Positions 10,701-22,700 of a DNA stretch of 28,587 nt are shown here, one piece after another. The stretch covers positions 1 through 28,587 of the forward strand of contig JAAMPI010000668.1 of NCBI GenBank assembly GCA_013054445.1, given 5' to 3'. The first letter of the stretch is position 1, and each line of letters begins with the position of its first letter. This DNA is from Cudoniella acicularis (taxonomy: Eukaryota; Ascomycota; Leotiomycetes; Helotiales; Helotiaceae). Position numbers and translations under genes: made by a program. The notes beneath the pieces were generated by a model. The model saw only the letters and a program-made list of their open reading frames with translations, was not told where the DNA came from and did not search any database.

Positions 10701-13700
10701 AGTTAAAGGAAGGGATAAAGAAATAAGTTGCTTACGACCATAGCTGTTCACGAAAACTTCCAAAGCTGGTTCCCGAGAACTCCACTTCTTGATCAAGGCC
10801 TGATTTGCCATTTCGCCTCCAATGGCCAGGCCCGTGAGCGTTGACAATCTAGAAGGTTCCAGTAAATTGGCCACCGTTGGCGTGAGATCAGCGAAGTTAA
10901 TATTCATTCTCTGTATAATGCTTTCTAGGTTGCCCAAACGTTCTTGTTCAATTGGGATGCATACGCAACCGCCATACGCCATAACTGCGAAGATGTCAAG
11001 GACACTCGAGTCGAAGGTGTATGAGCTATATTGAAGAGCTCGAGTCTTGCTACCGCGACGCTCGTGATGATATCTCTTGCCATGCTCCAGGACACTTAAG
11101 CTTGCGGTACCGTGCTCAGTAATGACCCCCTTCGGTTTTCCACTCGAACCACTGCAATTAATTAGCATATATGTTTTCTCGGGGTAGGGAGCCAAGAGGA
11201 GCCAGTAAGATGAAACATCGGTGGGGGATTGAGAGGAGGGACAAAGAAATAAGTTGCTTACGATGTAAATGTCACATAAGCTACATCCTGTGGCGTGACG
11301 GTACAACCCTTGGCCAGCTTTGTAGGAATAGAAAAAAGTTTCGAGTCAAGGACAAAAGTTTGTACCGGAAATTTAGACGATCTAGCCTGAAGGGGAGAAA
11401 CCACAACCACTTGTGCCCTCACTTCCTAGATGATGTACTCCACTCGGGAAATGGGATGACTGACGTCCAAAGGTACGTATCCGGCGCTAGCTTTGAGTAC
11501 GCCTAGAATGGCGACGATCATGAGTTTCGACTTTTCGAAACACAAAGGAATGAGATCGCCGGGCTTGACATGATACTTCTCGATAAAAATTGCTGCTAGA
11601 GTATCGGCGGCGGCATCAAGCTCCTTGTAGGTCAATCTCCCATCATGAGCGTCGACCGCAAGTTGATTTCCATTGTGCTTTGCAAGTTTCTCTACAGGCT
11701 CATGAAGACAGGCGTTTGACGGTGACTGGGGAGTACTGTTCCATTCTAGCATACGGTGGAAGTCATGCTCATCTGCTAGACTCCATATCGCAGAGCGAAT
11801 AGTAAGATTATTGGTGTTTAACGTCATGATCATCCAGGAAAATTGCCGAAGGGTATGGCGCACCTCTTCTTCACTTATTAAGGAATGATCATACGAAGCG
11901 GATATCGACATCGAATCCCCGGCACGATTTTGCATACACTCTAGCACCAAACCAAAAAGCTCAATCATGCCTTCCCCGACATCTGGGAGTCTGCTAATTC
12001 CTAGTGGTAGCACGTTCTCGTGCAACTCCGGAGGTTGAACAACGAGTAAGTTGGGAGTCTTGCATATTTCTCGTGCAGACTTGCTGAGCGCTTGTATTCG
12101 ACCGAGGCCATAGTATTCATAAGGTAGCATCGATATCGCTTGGTCATGAATCTGTTGCAAGTATTGACCGATTGATTTTTCAGCGTTTATCTCTACTCGC
12201 ACAGGAACAGTGGTAATGGTGGGCCCGGTCATATCTTCAATTCCATCAAGAGCGATGCTGCGCCCAGATGTGGTAACTGCAAAGCAGACGTCTTTTGTAG
12301 TTCCAGACATCCGGCTACGCATCGACATAATCATTGCCCAAGCAGCTCGAGCGACAGTCGCAAATGTAAATGGACAGGAGGCATTCCATTGCAATTTTGT
12401 GTCGATCGTCTGGAACGTTTGGGAAGTTGTCCTGAGTATATATTGCGGTGGGAAGACTGGGAAATGTTCTCCACGGAATCCTTCTAGACTGTTCTTCCAA
12501 AACTTGATTGTCTCTCCTTCAGGTAGAGAATTTAGATGATTTACGTAGTCTCGAAAGGGCGGCCTGGGGGAAGGACATGTAAGATTTTCGAAGGCGAAAA
12601 GGAAGTCATCCCACAGCAACTTTTCGGACAAGCCATCGTAGATTGCATGGTGCTTTGCCATTTCCAATGTAACGCCATCGGAGGAGCTCAAGGCCCTGTA
12701 TCGCGCAAGAGAGCTACCCATACCCATGGTATCGTTACAAGGCCCTTCATTGAGTGCTTCAACCCAATCAAATTGGGAACTGCAGACCACTTGCACGTTC
12801 TCAACCCCATTTTTAGTTGACATCGAACAAATTCGAGTTCGCAAAATCGGATTGTTCAGGTGGACAAGTTCCCATGCCGCCCGAAAGCGCTTCAAATCCA
12901 TATCTTTAGGCAATCGAAATGCCGCACGCGAAATGTATGCTTCCGGGACTCGCGCTGTGACGGCCATTAAAGCTTCCTGAATTGGAGTGCACGGATAAAC
13001 ATCTTCTATTTGTGAGACTTTCAACTCGCATGCTGCCGCAACCGAGGCTATTGTTTCGGATTTCAGATGATAGGATTTAGCTTGAGCGATAGGTTTTGCC
13101 AGGTTCCGGGATAGTAGCGAGCCGTTCGAATTAGCCTTTCTGCTCCTCTCAACCAGTATGACCATATCTTCAAACTTGGGAGTTCGAAGTATCTCAACTA
13201 CTCCAAGGCCAAATCCAATTTCGCGGCACAGAGTAGCTAATTTAATGGCCGCAATAGAGTCTCCACCAAGACCGATAAATTGGCTGTCAAGACCAATGTG
13301 ACTTGGATCCAAAGCCAAGACTTGCGCCCATAATCCTTGGAGAATCTTCTCTACAGTTGTCCTAGTTTCGCGCTTTTGTACTAGGCCCGGTTGATATGAA
13401 ACGACTTGGGCTTGAGAACATTCGTAAAAAATGCGCTGGAGTGCCTTCCGATCTACTTTCCCGCTGGGGGTTAGTGGAATTTGGTTAATTGGCAGGTAGA
13501 ACTGTGGGATCATGTAAGGAGGTAAAGCTTCCGTAACCTTGGCAGAGGCGTTGCGGATGATTGACTGGATGTGGTCTGTTGGGACAAGCAGTTTCTCATC
13601 AAGTCGCCTTGCTGCTGTGTCATTCATCGTGAAAAATGCAATCAAGACCTCCGAGCTCTTCCCTTGGAGAGAAACTTTGTCCACAACAGCGGATGTTATT

Positions 13701-16700
13701 CCTTCGCAGTGCTCTACAGCGTATTCAACTTCCGTCAATTCGACACGGAAGCCATGGACTTTTGTCTGCAGATCTCTCCTTCCAATGAAATTGATCGAGC
13801 CATCTGGATTCTGTCTCGCGATATCTCCAGTTGCATAAAATCGACTCTCGCCATGCAGGGCCCAAGTGAATGTACTTCCATCAATAAACACTTTTCGAGT
13901 TTTTTCATCATCGTTCAAGTAACCACGAGCCAGTGTCGAACCCGAAATGAGTAGTTCACCTACACAGCCGACGGGAACCAATTGACTGTGATTACTGGGC
14001 TCTACCACCCAGAGATGTGTGCCATTTGGATAGCCAATATTGTTTGGATCTGTTGTCGGTGTGATGTCCACATTCCTGCAGGCATCCACGCAAGATTCCG
14101 TGGGGCCATACGAGTTGATGAGACGAAGTTTAGGGCTCCATTGCTGTAGCAATGTCTGTGGCAAAGGCTCTCCACCACTCCGCAATGTCTTCAATGACGG
14201 GACTTGTGAAGGACTGTGCAATAAATTTCTGATAGCTGTCGGGTTTAGGAAGGCTAATTCGATCTCGTTGTCATTTATGTATCCGCTTAGATTTCCCAGA
14301 CGCTGGTCCTCAGGGGGAATACATAAGCAGCCGCCGTGCAACAAGGTCAGCCAAACCTCCATAACACTACCCAAAGAATTAGCACTGTAAATTCGAGGAA
14401 AGATGAAGAAGTAGAGAGCTTCGGAGCTGCCCAGGACAACCGGGCGTACCGGCTTCCGAGATCAGATAGCACCCAGGCTCTCAACTCCCATAAAAAAACA
14501 GGAAAATTGAGTATATGAATAGCCTTACTTGACGTCGAATGTATAGGCCGCGAAGGAAAGAGTCCTCGTGCCTTTGGAGTAGTTTAAATAGCGCCCATTC
14601 GCAAGAATTGTCGTTGCAAGTGCTGTGTGGTCGATGAGAACGCCCTTGGGCTCTCCGGATGATCCGCTCGTGTAGATGATATAAGCAAGATCAATCATAG
14701 CAGAAGCCTTGATGCTTTTCCCAGCGCTGTGAATTCTGTCTGTATCTTCAATTGAACTGCATTCACTGTTAGTCAAATGTTCTAATTACAACTAGTCACT
14801 CTATTTCCTCGACCGTTGAGCCTTCAGCATTGCAAACTCATACAAAACATCTGAAAAGTAACTATACTTAGAGAGTTAATTTAAGAAGAAAAGCTAGACT
14901 GGGTTGAATTCTCCTTCTTTCAAATACCGTCTCACAGTAGCAGAGCTATTCAGAGTGTTGTATCGGATTTCGGGATACTGCGCGCTTAACGGGTGAAGGG
15001 ATAACTCACTCAATCTTTTGCGAAACGTCTTTCCTCAGTCCCTCAATATCGCAGCATATTGGCTGTATGGGGAGGCCAACCAGGTTAAGTGCTTGATCTA
15101 GCGTGCAAATAATATGCTCCGCGCCGAGTTTGTCCAGGAGTAAACGGAGTCGTTCCTGTGGCAAGTCTGTTCCTAGCGGAACGTATGCTGCACCAGTTTT
15201 GAGAATAGCAAGCATGGTGACAACCATTGCAGCACTTTTAGTCATGTAAAGTGGCACGGCATCATACTTCAAGATCCCAAGCAGCTGCAACCTCGCAGCT
15301 AATTTCGAAGATAACTTATCTAATTCCTCATATGTCAGTGTAGCATCACTAGCTTTGATCGCAATTAAAGATCGCCACTCATGGGCTCGTTCAGCAAACA
15401 AATCGTCGACTCTTTTCGTACATGGTACGATAGGTGTGCTATTCCAACCCTGCACTTGTTTTATCCCTTGTGGACCGTTCATGTCCAGGTCTTGCAGAAT
15501 TTTATCGGAATTAGTGCTTAATTCGGATATCAAGCGTGAAAAGTGGTAGGACATCCACCTTACATCCTCCGGAGAAATCACACGGTCGTCGTAGGTGAAC
15601 GAGATCGTAAGATGGTCATTGCCTTTGGGCTGGCACTCAACGGTGAGGCAGTCGTGTTCGAGCAGGCGGTCTTCTTGAATTGGATGCGGGATGAGAACCA
15701 TATCCTCCTCTTCTTTGGGCTTGGAAGACGCCATTTGCACAACCACAATCGAGCTAAATTTACACGCAATTTTTCCACTGTCGCCAAGTTTACGGATATT
15801 CCGGGTGCCAAATTGCTCCCAGGGTAGGGCTTCCAGGATGGTGGCTTCGACCTTCTGAAGATATTCGGCCACACGTTGTGCACGGAACAATAACAGTCGT
15901 CTTGGAACAATGACAATGGATGGTCCGATCATTGCGTCTATACCATCAACAAGGGTCGCACGCCCAGAGCGAACTGTGCTAAATGATACATCTTCAGTCT
16001 CTGTATAACGGCTTAAAAGAAGACCCCAAGCAGCTTCGGCTATTGTTGCTAGTGAATATTTGGCATTGGTACGAAACGGAACCTTGTCCACATACTTCTG
16101 GTTGGCCTCGAAGGTTGGCGACGCCTTAATCTGGGGCAGAAGAGTCATGTTCAAATCAACCAGATATTTTTTCCAGTACTGTTCGGCTTGGGATGACTGG
16201 CCAACTTCCATTACATGGCGGATAAAGGAGGAAAATACTGCAGTGGGTGGTTCTGATACAGATTTTGCTGAGTATTCACGTTCAATGTCCGCGAGCAGCA
16301 AGTTACTAGACCAGCCATCATGAATGGCATGATTTTGTGAGATAACCAGGTAGCAATGTGAGCCACATGTGATTATTGCGCATCGGAATAGGCTGTCCCC
16401 ATATCCCGGGGCAGACGATGCATCTTGTCCTAGATAACTCTCGATATTCTGATCCGCAATTAAATAAACCTCAAGAGCCTCATTGACGACTACTTGAAGG
16501 CTTCGGTACTTGTCATCGAGGATTATGCGAGTTCGCAAAATATCATGCCGTGCCCATACAGCGGAAACCAGCTTTGGTTGAGAAGTCCCAGGTGCCAGCT
16601 GAAAAGCCTCCTGATTGAAAAATGCCCCACACGATTTTGTCGAAGATATCATGAGTGCTTCTTGCATTGGAGTGCCTTCAACAAATTAGCATCCTCTTAT

Positions 16701-19700
16701 TGTGGGGAATTGAGGGGAATGGATAAAGAAATAGGTTGCTTACATGGGTACACATCTAGGATCATATCGCTAGGAAGATGACATTTCTCAGCCGCGATCG
16801 AAATGCATGTTTCCTGATCAAGATCTCCGACCAAAGAGAAAGGCATCGGCCGCTCAAAAAGTGTTTCATTTGTCGATTGGTTCCTGGCTAGCGATTTCGC
16901 CATAGCCTCAAGTGTGTCATGATGGTATATGTGCTGGAGATTAAGATTTAACTGTTGTCTCCGGGCGCCGGCAATAATCCGAATCGCTGTGACAGAGTCA
17001 CCCCCAAGTGAAGCTATGGTATCATCAAGACCAATCTGCTCTTTGGGAATTTGGATCGCCTCGGCCCATATTTGTGCCAGGAGTTCTTGAGAGGGGTTCT
17101 GGGACGGGCGCTTGAAGTTGCTGCTACCACATCGATAGGAATCTATTATCAACTCAACCGAAGCTCGCAAATGTCGCCGGTCAACTTTTCCAGAGGTAGT
17201 CATCGGCAGGCTGTTGACGGGTACATATATCGCTGGTACCATAAAAGAAGGAAGCACAGGGCTCAGGAAAGCGCGCAAACTGTCCAAGACATCCTGTGAC
17301 AGCTTTTGAGGAGGTAAAGGCCCTTCATACTTACTCTGTTGAGGTGAGCCAATCACGACGAAAGCTACCAGTAATTCCGATGAGATCACATCGACAACAC
17401 ACCCAGAGAAACTACCGTATTGCCTGATTTGGTACTCAATTTCAGATAATTCCAGCCTCTGGCCATGAATCTTGACTTGAAGATCCTTACGGCCCAGATA
17501 TATAATGGATAGGTCTGGAGCGTATTGAGCCAGATCCCCAGTCTTGTAGTATCGGAAATCGATGCCATTCTGGTTGAGTGACCAGGGGGGGTTCACACCA
17601 AACACTTGCGATGTCAAAGCTGGCTGATTCAGGTAGCCATCGGCTAGTGTGTTACCGCAAATGACCAATTCTCCTATCGTGCCAATGGCTGAAAGTTTAT
17701 TAACGTCGTCCAAGGTAGTGATGAAAATGTTGCAGGCAGTTGCTCGACCAATATTGTGAGGATCATTGGCATTTAGGGCTCGACTTGTTGAGGTATGTAC
17801 GCTATTTTCGGTAGGCCCGTACCCATTTAGAATCCGCACCGCCGGAATCTTTGAAGCCCAATGCTGAATCAAATCACGTGAAGGAGGTTCACCAACTAGC
17901 ATGAGACTCCGCAACGTGGGCATGTTCTCGGGCTCTAAGAATTGAGCTACAGTCGGGGTGAGAATTAAATGCGTAATGCCAGAGTATTCCACAGCTTCAG
18001 CGAGTTTGACAGCTCGTCGTTGAGACTCGGACGGCATACAGACGCACCCACCAGAGATTAAAGTGCCGAAGACTTCAAGAATGCTCATATCAAACGTGAA
18101 ACTCGCATACTGAAGCATCCGAGTTTCTTGGCCTAGGCCCATCACTGATGCAGCATCCAAAAGAGAGGTTGCAATTGCCGATTGGCTGATGACCACGCCT
18201 TTTGGTACTCCTGAGGATCCACTCGTATAAAGGATGTAGGCACTTTGATTCGTTGTGTTTCGCTATTCATATCCATGACAGGCCGCTGCACCACAATGGG
18301 AAACCCAGGGTCGAGTAAGGTGAACTGTGAAGGTGCAAATAGTGAAGTTTGAGAAGATTCTGTTAGGACGAGACAGCCGGTGCCTAGGTCCCCGAGTATA
18401 GTGCGCAGTCTGGTAGGTGGTGCTGAAGGATCAAGCGTCACAAATCCTCGGCCAGCTTTCCATATGGCAATCATTGCAATTACCATTAGAGGGCTCTTTT
18501 GAAAGCAAAGCCCAAAGATTGAAGTTGGGCTGTATGCTTCAAGCTGCTTGGCTAGTTTCGTGGCATACTCATCAAGCTGCCTGTAAGATAAGCTCTTGTA
18601 GCTGGTGTTTTTATCCGGTATTGACTCAATGGCTGGAGATTGGGGGTATAGTGATGCCACCTTTTCGAACAGATGGTGGATGAATAGGGATGAAGATGAA
18701 CAGAGCTTAAGATTTTGTGCCTGGATTTCAAGTCTGTCTGCCTTTGTAATGAGCTCAAGCTCGCTCACAATTTTGTTTGGATCACTGCACTGAGTCATAG
18801 TCTGGTCCAGCTGGAGGATAAAACGCCTCACTTGCTCTTTTTGGAGACATTTCGGATCATACTCGACCCTTAATGTGACACATCCATCAGAAGCATCAAC
18901 TTCTGCAACTATCACAAGGGAATAATTTACGGACATCGAAGTCTCGTCAGGAACCGGATCTCGAACGGCTCTGTCATCTGCAATTTCAGTAGAGCGCTTT
19001 TGGAATTGCTGCACAACAAGGAGAGTGCGGAACTGGATCGCATTTCGTGGGCCATCTTCTTGTAAGCGTGCGATGTTCTGTAGGCCGTAATGTTGATGAT
19101 GTCGCATTTCTAGCAGGGAATCTTGGGTCTGCTCAAGCAATTTCGCCACTGCCTGATCGCGACTGATTATCGCACGCATTGGAATGGTCGAGGTTGTTGG
19201 GCCAGCGATATTGGCGAGATCAGGCTCATCTCGACCGGAGAGTGTGGTTCCATAGCACACATCATCTGTATTACAATACGCCGACAAAAGCACAGTAAGT
19301 GCGCTTGCCACTACCGTCGCTGCTGAGATCCCACCAGCTCTGGTACGTGTCAAATCCAGATACATTTGGTGCTCCGTGAATTCAGTTGCTTGGGCTCGAT
19401 ATTCGGGACTTGGAAGTCGCGGAAAAGAAGTCAAAGGGGTGTCCTTGAGCTGCTTCTCCCAAAAGGTCATTGCGTTATCCAAGCTCAACGTGGAGAGATA
19501 TTCAATGAAGTGCCGATAGGGTGTGCCGGCTGGCCTTGTGTTTCTGGGATGGGAGTAGTTGTAATTTATATCATCCAGCAGTCGGATCATTGTCCAGCCG
19601 TCGTAGAGAACGTGGTGAATGTTAAACACTAAACGCTTGTTCTGGCCTTGTTGCATCCAATAGCGAAACAGATTTCTTCGGTCGTTTTCGCTGCTTGAGG

Positions 19701-22700
19701 CGGGTTTGTTTCGGCAAATAACCTGCATAACTCCTTCGCTCGAGTGAACTATCTTCGTCCGCCTTGGGAGAAAGTTAGTATAGGTTCTTAAGAGACTTTT
19801 CAGAAGCTCAGGAGCCGAATGCTTCCAAGACAGTTCTCATGACATGTTTCAAGAGCTCGGCCCCCATATCTCCTCGACCGTTATGTGCGCAGCAGAGCAA
19901 ACTCGCACAAATACTCTAAAATCAAGAAATAGCCACTAATTGAAAAGTGCTAAATTTCAAGAGTTAATATAAGAGGATATGCTAGATTAGGATAAATCCA
20001 CTTTTTTCTTATTATGTGTCACGGTAGCAGAGATAGAGAATGTTATAACCTACTTTCCGATACTGCGCGCATAACGGTCGAGGGGATAAACGCAAGACTA
20101 ATGGCAGAATATACGTACCAAATGGGGTTCTTTGACACTACTACGTCGATTGCCCGAGTCAGCTTCATTATATCCACATCCTTGGCGAGCTCAAACGTCA
20201 TGACTGCATTGTATGAAGTATCTCGATTCTGCTCTAACCGTGCATGATCTCCAAAAGCAATAGCAGCAAGGCCTTCTTGAAAACTTGATGTGGGGAAAAT
20301 GTCCTCAATCTCATCCAAAGACATGTGGCACTGCTGGGCTATTTCTGTACGAAGACCATCAGAAGCAACAAACCCATTTTTTGCGGGGGGCGAGGGGATA
20401 TTATGTAGAGCATTGGCTACTGTAGCAAGATCTTTGAGTACTGGATGCCGGTAGACTTGTTGCACCGAAATCTCCAGCCCATGGTTTCTTGCTGCACTCA
20501 CCAATTTGATGGCAGTAAAAGAGTCACCTCCCTGACTGAAAAAATCTACAGCTGTGTGGAGTCGCTGCTTCTGCATGAAGACTTGGCGAAAAGCAGCTTC
20601 AAGGGCAATTTCTGAGGGGGTGGTGGGGGGGGGTTTCCCGTCGCCTGCTCTTCAAACCCTTTGTTCAAGCCAAAGTGGAGGGATATATCAGGTATTTTCT
20701 GGAGCTCATCTCTCAAACGTTTGAGGTCCACTTTGTCTGATGCTGTGAAAGGCATCCTTCTAATCGGTACGAAAAGCGTAGGAACGTACTGTTGGGGAAG
20801 AGAATCCTCTAAACGGCGTTGGGCATTATGGCACAGCTGCTGAAATGCTTGCGTGCATTCTTCAGTAGCGATGAGTTCTTGATTTGAGGGTTCATTTGGC
20901 TCGGATGGACCGATTTCGAGAAAGGCAGCAATTTTGGCATTGGAGTGGTCATCATAGACACACTGGATAACGCAAGAAGCAAAAATGCCTCCTTGTTTCC
21001 GTAGTTGCTGTTCTGACTCGCCCGGCTCGACCCGGATCCCGTTTACCTTGATCATTCGGTCTTTCCGCCCCATGATGTGGAGGCTCCCGTCCGTACCATA
21101 TCTGCCTATATCACCAGTGAGATAGATTCGGGATGGCATGAGCCCAGTAGCCAGATGAGGTGCTTCAACAAAGTGCTTTTGCGTCAGATCTAGACGATTC
21201 AAGTAGCCTCGAGCCAAGCTGTGTCCAGCAACAGCTATCTCTCCACTACAGCCACTGGGAGCTGGGTAGAGGGCACCGTCTGAACCTCTGCGCACAATCC
21301 AATGCCATGCGGTGATGTTCCGTCCAATTTTGCTTGGATCGGCATCAATGGAGAGAGGGTCAGTCACTGCGGTTGTGATAGATGCCTCGGTAGCTTCAAC
21401 CAATTAGCCCGATGACTTTTTGGGGGTAGGGGGCCGGGAGGAGCCGGGAGGATGAGACATCCTCTTACTGGGGAAGTTAAGAGAAGGGTTGTACAAAGAA
21501 ATAAGTTGCTTACGACCATAGGCGTTGAGTAAACGGACTTTTCGCGACCACTTCCTGATCAAAGGTTGTTTTGTCATCTCACCACCCGTCATGAGCACCT
21601 TCAGCGCATAGGCATCACAGGGAGAGATCAGCTCCACAACCGAAGGCGTAAGAATAGCTGACTCGATGGCGAACTCTCCCATTGTCAACGAAAGCCGATT
21701 GAGGCGATTTTCCGGCGTCGGAACGCATATGCATGCGCCCGAAAACAATGGGATGAAGACATCAGCAACAGAAACATCGTAGCAGAACGAGGAGAATTGC
21801 AGGTGGCGAGTGCCGGGTTGGAGGGCGAAGACGCGTGTGAGATGGGTTATACTGGTGCTCAATGCACGATGCTCCAGCATCACGCCCTTGGGTAGCCCAG
21901 TTGAGCCTGACGTATATAGAACGAAAGCAAGAGTGGACGCATCAGACCGGTGACGCGCCTCGGCATCGGCATCGGCATCGGCATCGGCATCGGCATCGGC
22001 AATGGACACGGAACCAGAACCGGCACCTCCCTTGGAATTCTTCCAGCAACCTTCGGTGACTTCTATGAGGTCAACGGCTTCGGAAATACCAGCATATGTC
22101 CGTGCGTCCTGGCGCGAGCACAACAACACCATCGCGCGCGTCTCGTCCAAAATATGACGAACACGCTCCCGCGGCCACTTCTGATCGATGGGGACATATG
22201 CGCCGCCGGCCTTCAACACGGCAAGCATGGTAATGATTGCTAGCGCCGACTTCTCCAGAGCTACGGGAACAATGGTTCCGGGTGCGATCCGACAGCAAGA
22301 CTGGAGCCAGGTTGACAAGCGGCTCGAGCATTCATCGACTTCTCGGTATGTAAAGGATCGCGTAGCCTGGTCGTCAACGGCCGGCCTGTCAGGATATCGA
22401 TTAACAGACTCGCGGAACAGCTCGTGTAAACACACGTCGACAGCAGCCCCATAGCCGTGCGCCCATTCTGCGGCACGAGTCTGTTCGTCCTCGATCGAAA
22501 GCTTCACCTGCGACACTAAAAGAGGCACACCAGCCGGTCGAGAGAGGTGTTGCAAAACCGAATCTAGCTGGCTCAGCAACACGCTCACGTCACCGGCTGC
22601 GAGGTAGGTCGGGTCTGCGTTGCAGTTAACCAAAACTTGGCTCCCTCCCAGCACCAGTTCCAAGGACAGCGGGATGCTGTCCGCCATACCCGATGTCTGA

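Larger units (their letters stand above)
8150..11739 (-). other. NRPS module 5: A5-T5-C5 (terminal condensation domain)
   Basis: A5 carries the in-frame TAG just after RVEYII (11426-11428). Its A3 motif (VTFTS|GSSGKPKG) is split by the intron 11152-11261 and its A5 motif (NSYGP|TEVA) by the intron 10620-10735. YKTGDLA (A7) and NASGKTDRK (A10) are present. Hand-read specificity residues: D-S-L-D-A-G-S-I-G-K. T5 is FFKLGADSLTTI near 9760. C5 starts IEDIYQASQTQVAF and has SHAQYDG near 9034-9060 and GPCLNFIPTRV. It is clearly more diverged than C1-C4, as expected of a terminal domain with a special release or final-transfer role (inference). Confidence 0.82.
11740..15439 (-). other. NRPS module 4: A4-T4-C4
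   Basis: A4 is spread over three exons: its N-terminal part ends at the MITE-bearing intron 14757-15009. A short exon (14529-14756) holds YTSGSSGEPKG (A3), and FDV|NVMEVW (A4 motif) is split by the intron 14367-14528. NSYGPTESC (A5), YATGDIA (A7) and TPSGKVDRK (A10) follow without interruption. Hand-read specificity residues: D-V-M-F-R-G-S-V-D-K. T4 is GLGGDSIAAIKL near 13265. C4 starts DVYPCTPIQEAL uninterrupted and has HHAIYDG near 12635-12655. Confidence 0.85.
15440..18699 (-). other. NRPS module 3: A3-T3-C3
   Basis: A3 has YTSGSSGVPKG near 18200-18230, reached only after a frame change just upstream. NGYGPTENS (A5) is uninterrupted here, unlike in modules 1, 2 and 5; YKTGDLA (A7) and TTSGKVDRR (A10) follow. 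Hand-read specificity residues: D-M-L-I-M-V-G-V-H-K. T3 is SLGGDSVTAIRI near 17000. C3 begins DVYP|CTPMQEAL, split by the 68-nt intron 16676-16743. Its active-site motif is NHAIHDG near 16311-16337, with Asn for the first His and the second His kept. Confidence 0.82.
18700..22479 (-). other. NRPS module 2: A2-T2-C2
   Basis: A2 shows LYTSGSTGLPKG (A3) near 21900, NAYG|PTEAS (A5) split by the intron 21394-21513, YLTGDIG (A7) and a divergent A10 (TASDKVDLKR). An (Ala-Asp)n run precedes A3. Hand-read specificity residues: D-V-A-I-M-G-A-I-T-K. T2 (SQGGDSFTAIKL) lies near 20510-20540, just after the poly-C frameshift. C2 starts IEDIFPTSSFQEGL, is split by the MITE-bearing intron 19763-20118 inside the NPIW|RTKIV segment, and has an intact HHVLYDG near 19592-19620. 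Confidence 0.8.

Noticed and set aside
11426..11482. A 57-nt intron that would remove the TAG in A5
   Set aside because: A frame-keeping GTACAT...CTAG pair exists but lacks a branch site and would delete a strand that is conserved in A domains.
14367..14528. Sixth introner-like copy (NRPS intron 8)
   Set aside because: Only the branch-site/acceptor end resembles the family; the 5' end and middle do not align, so I did not count it.
21962..21999. CRISPR-like or regulatory tandem array
   Set aside because: A 6-bp coding microsatellite in a eukaryotic gene, with no spacers.
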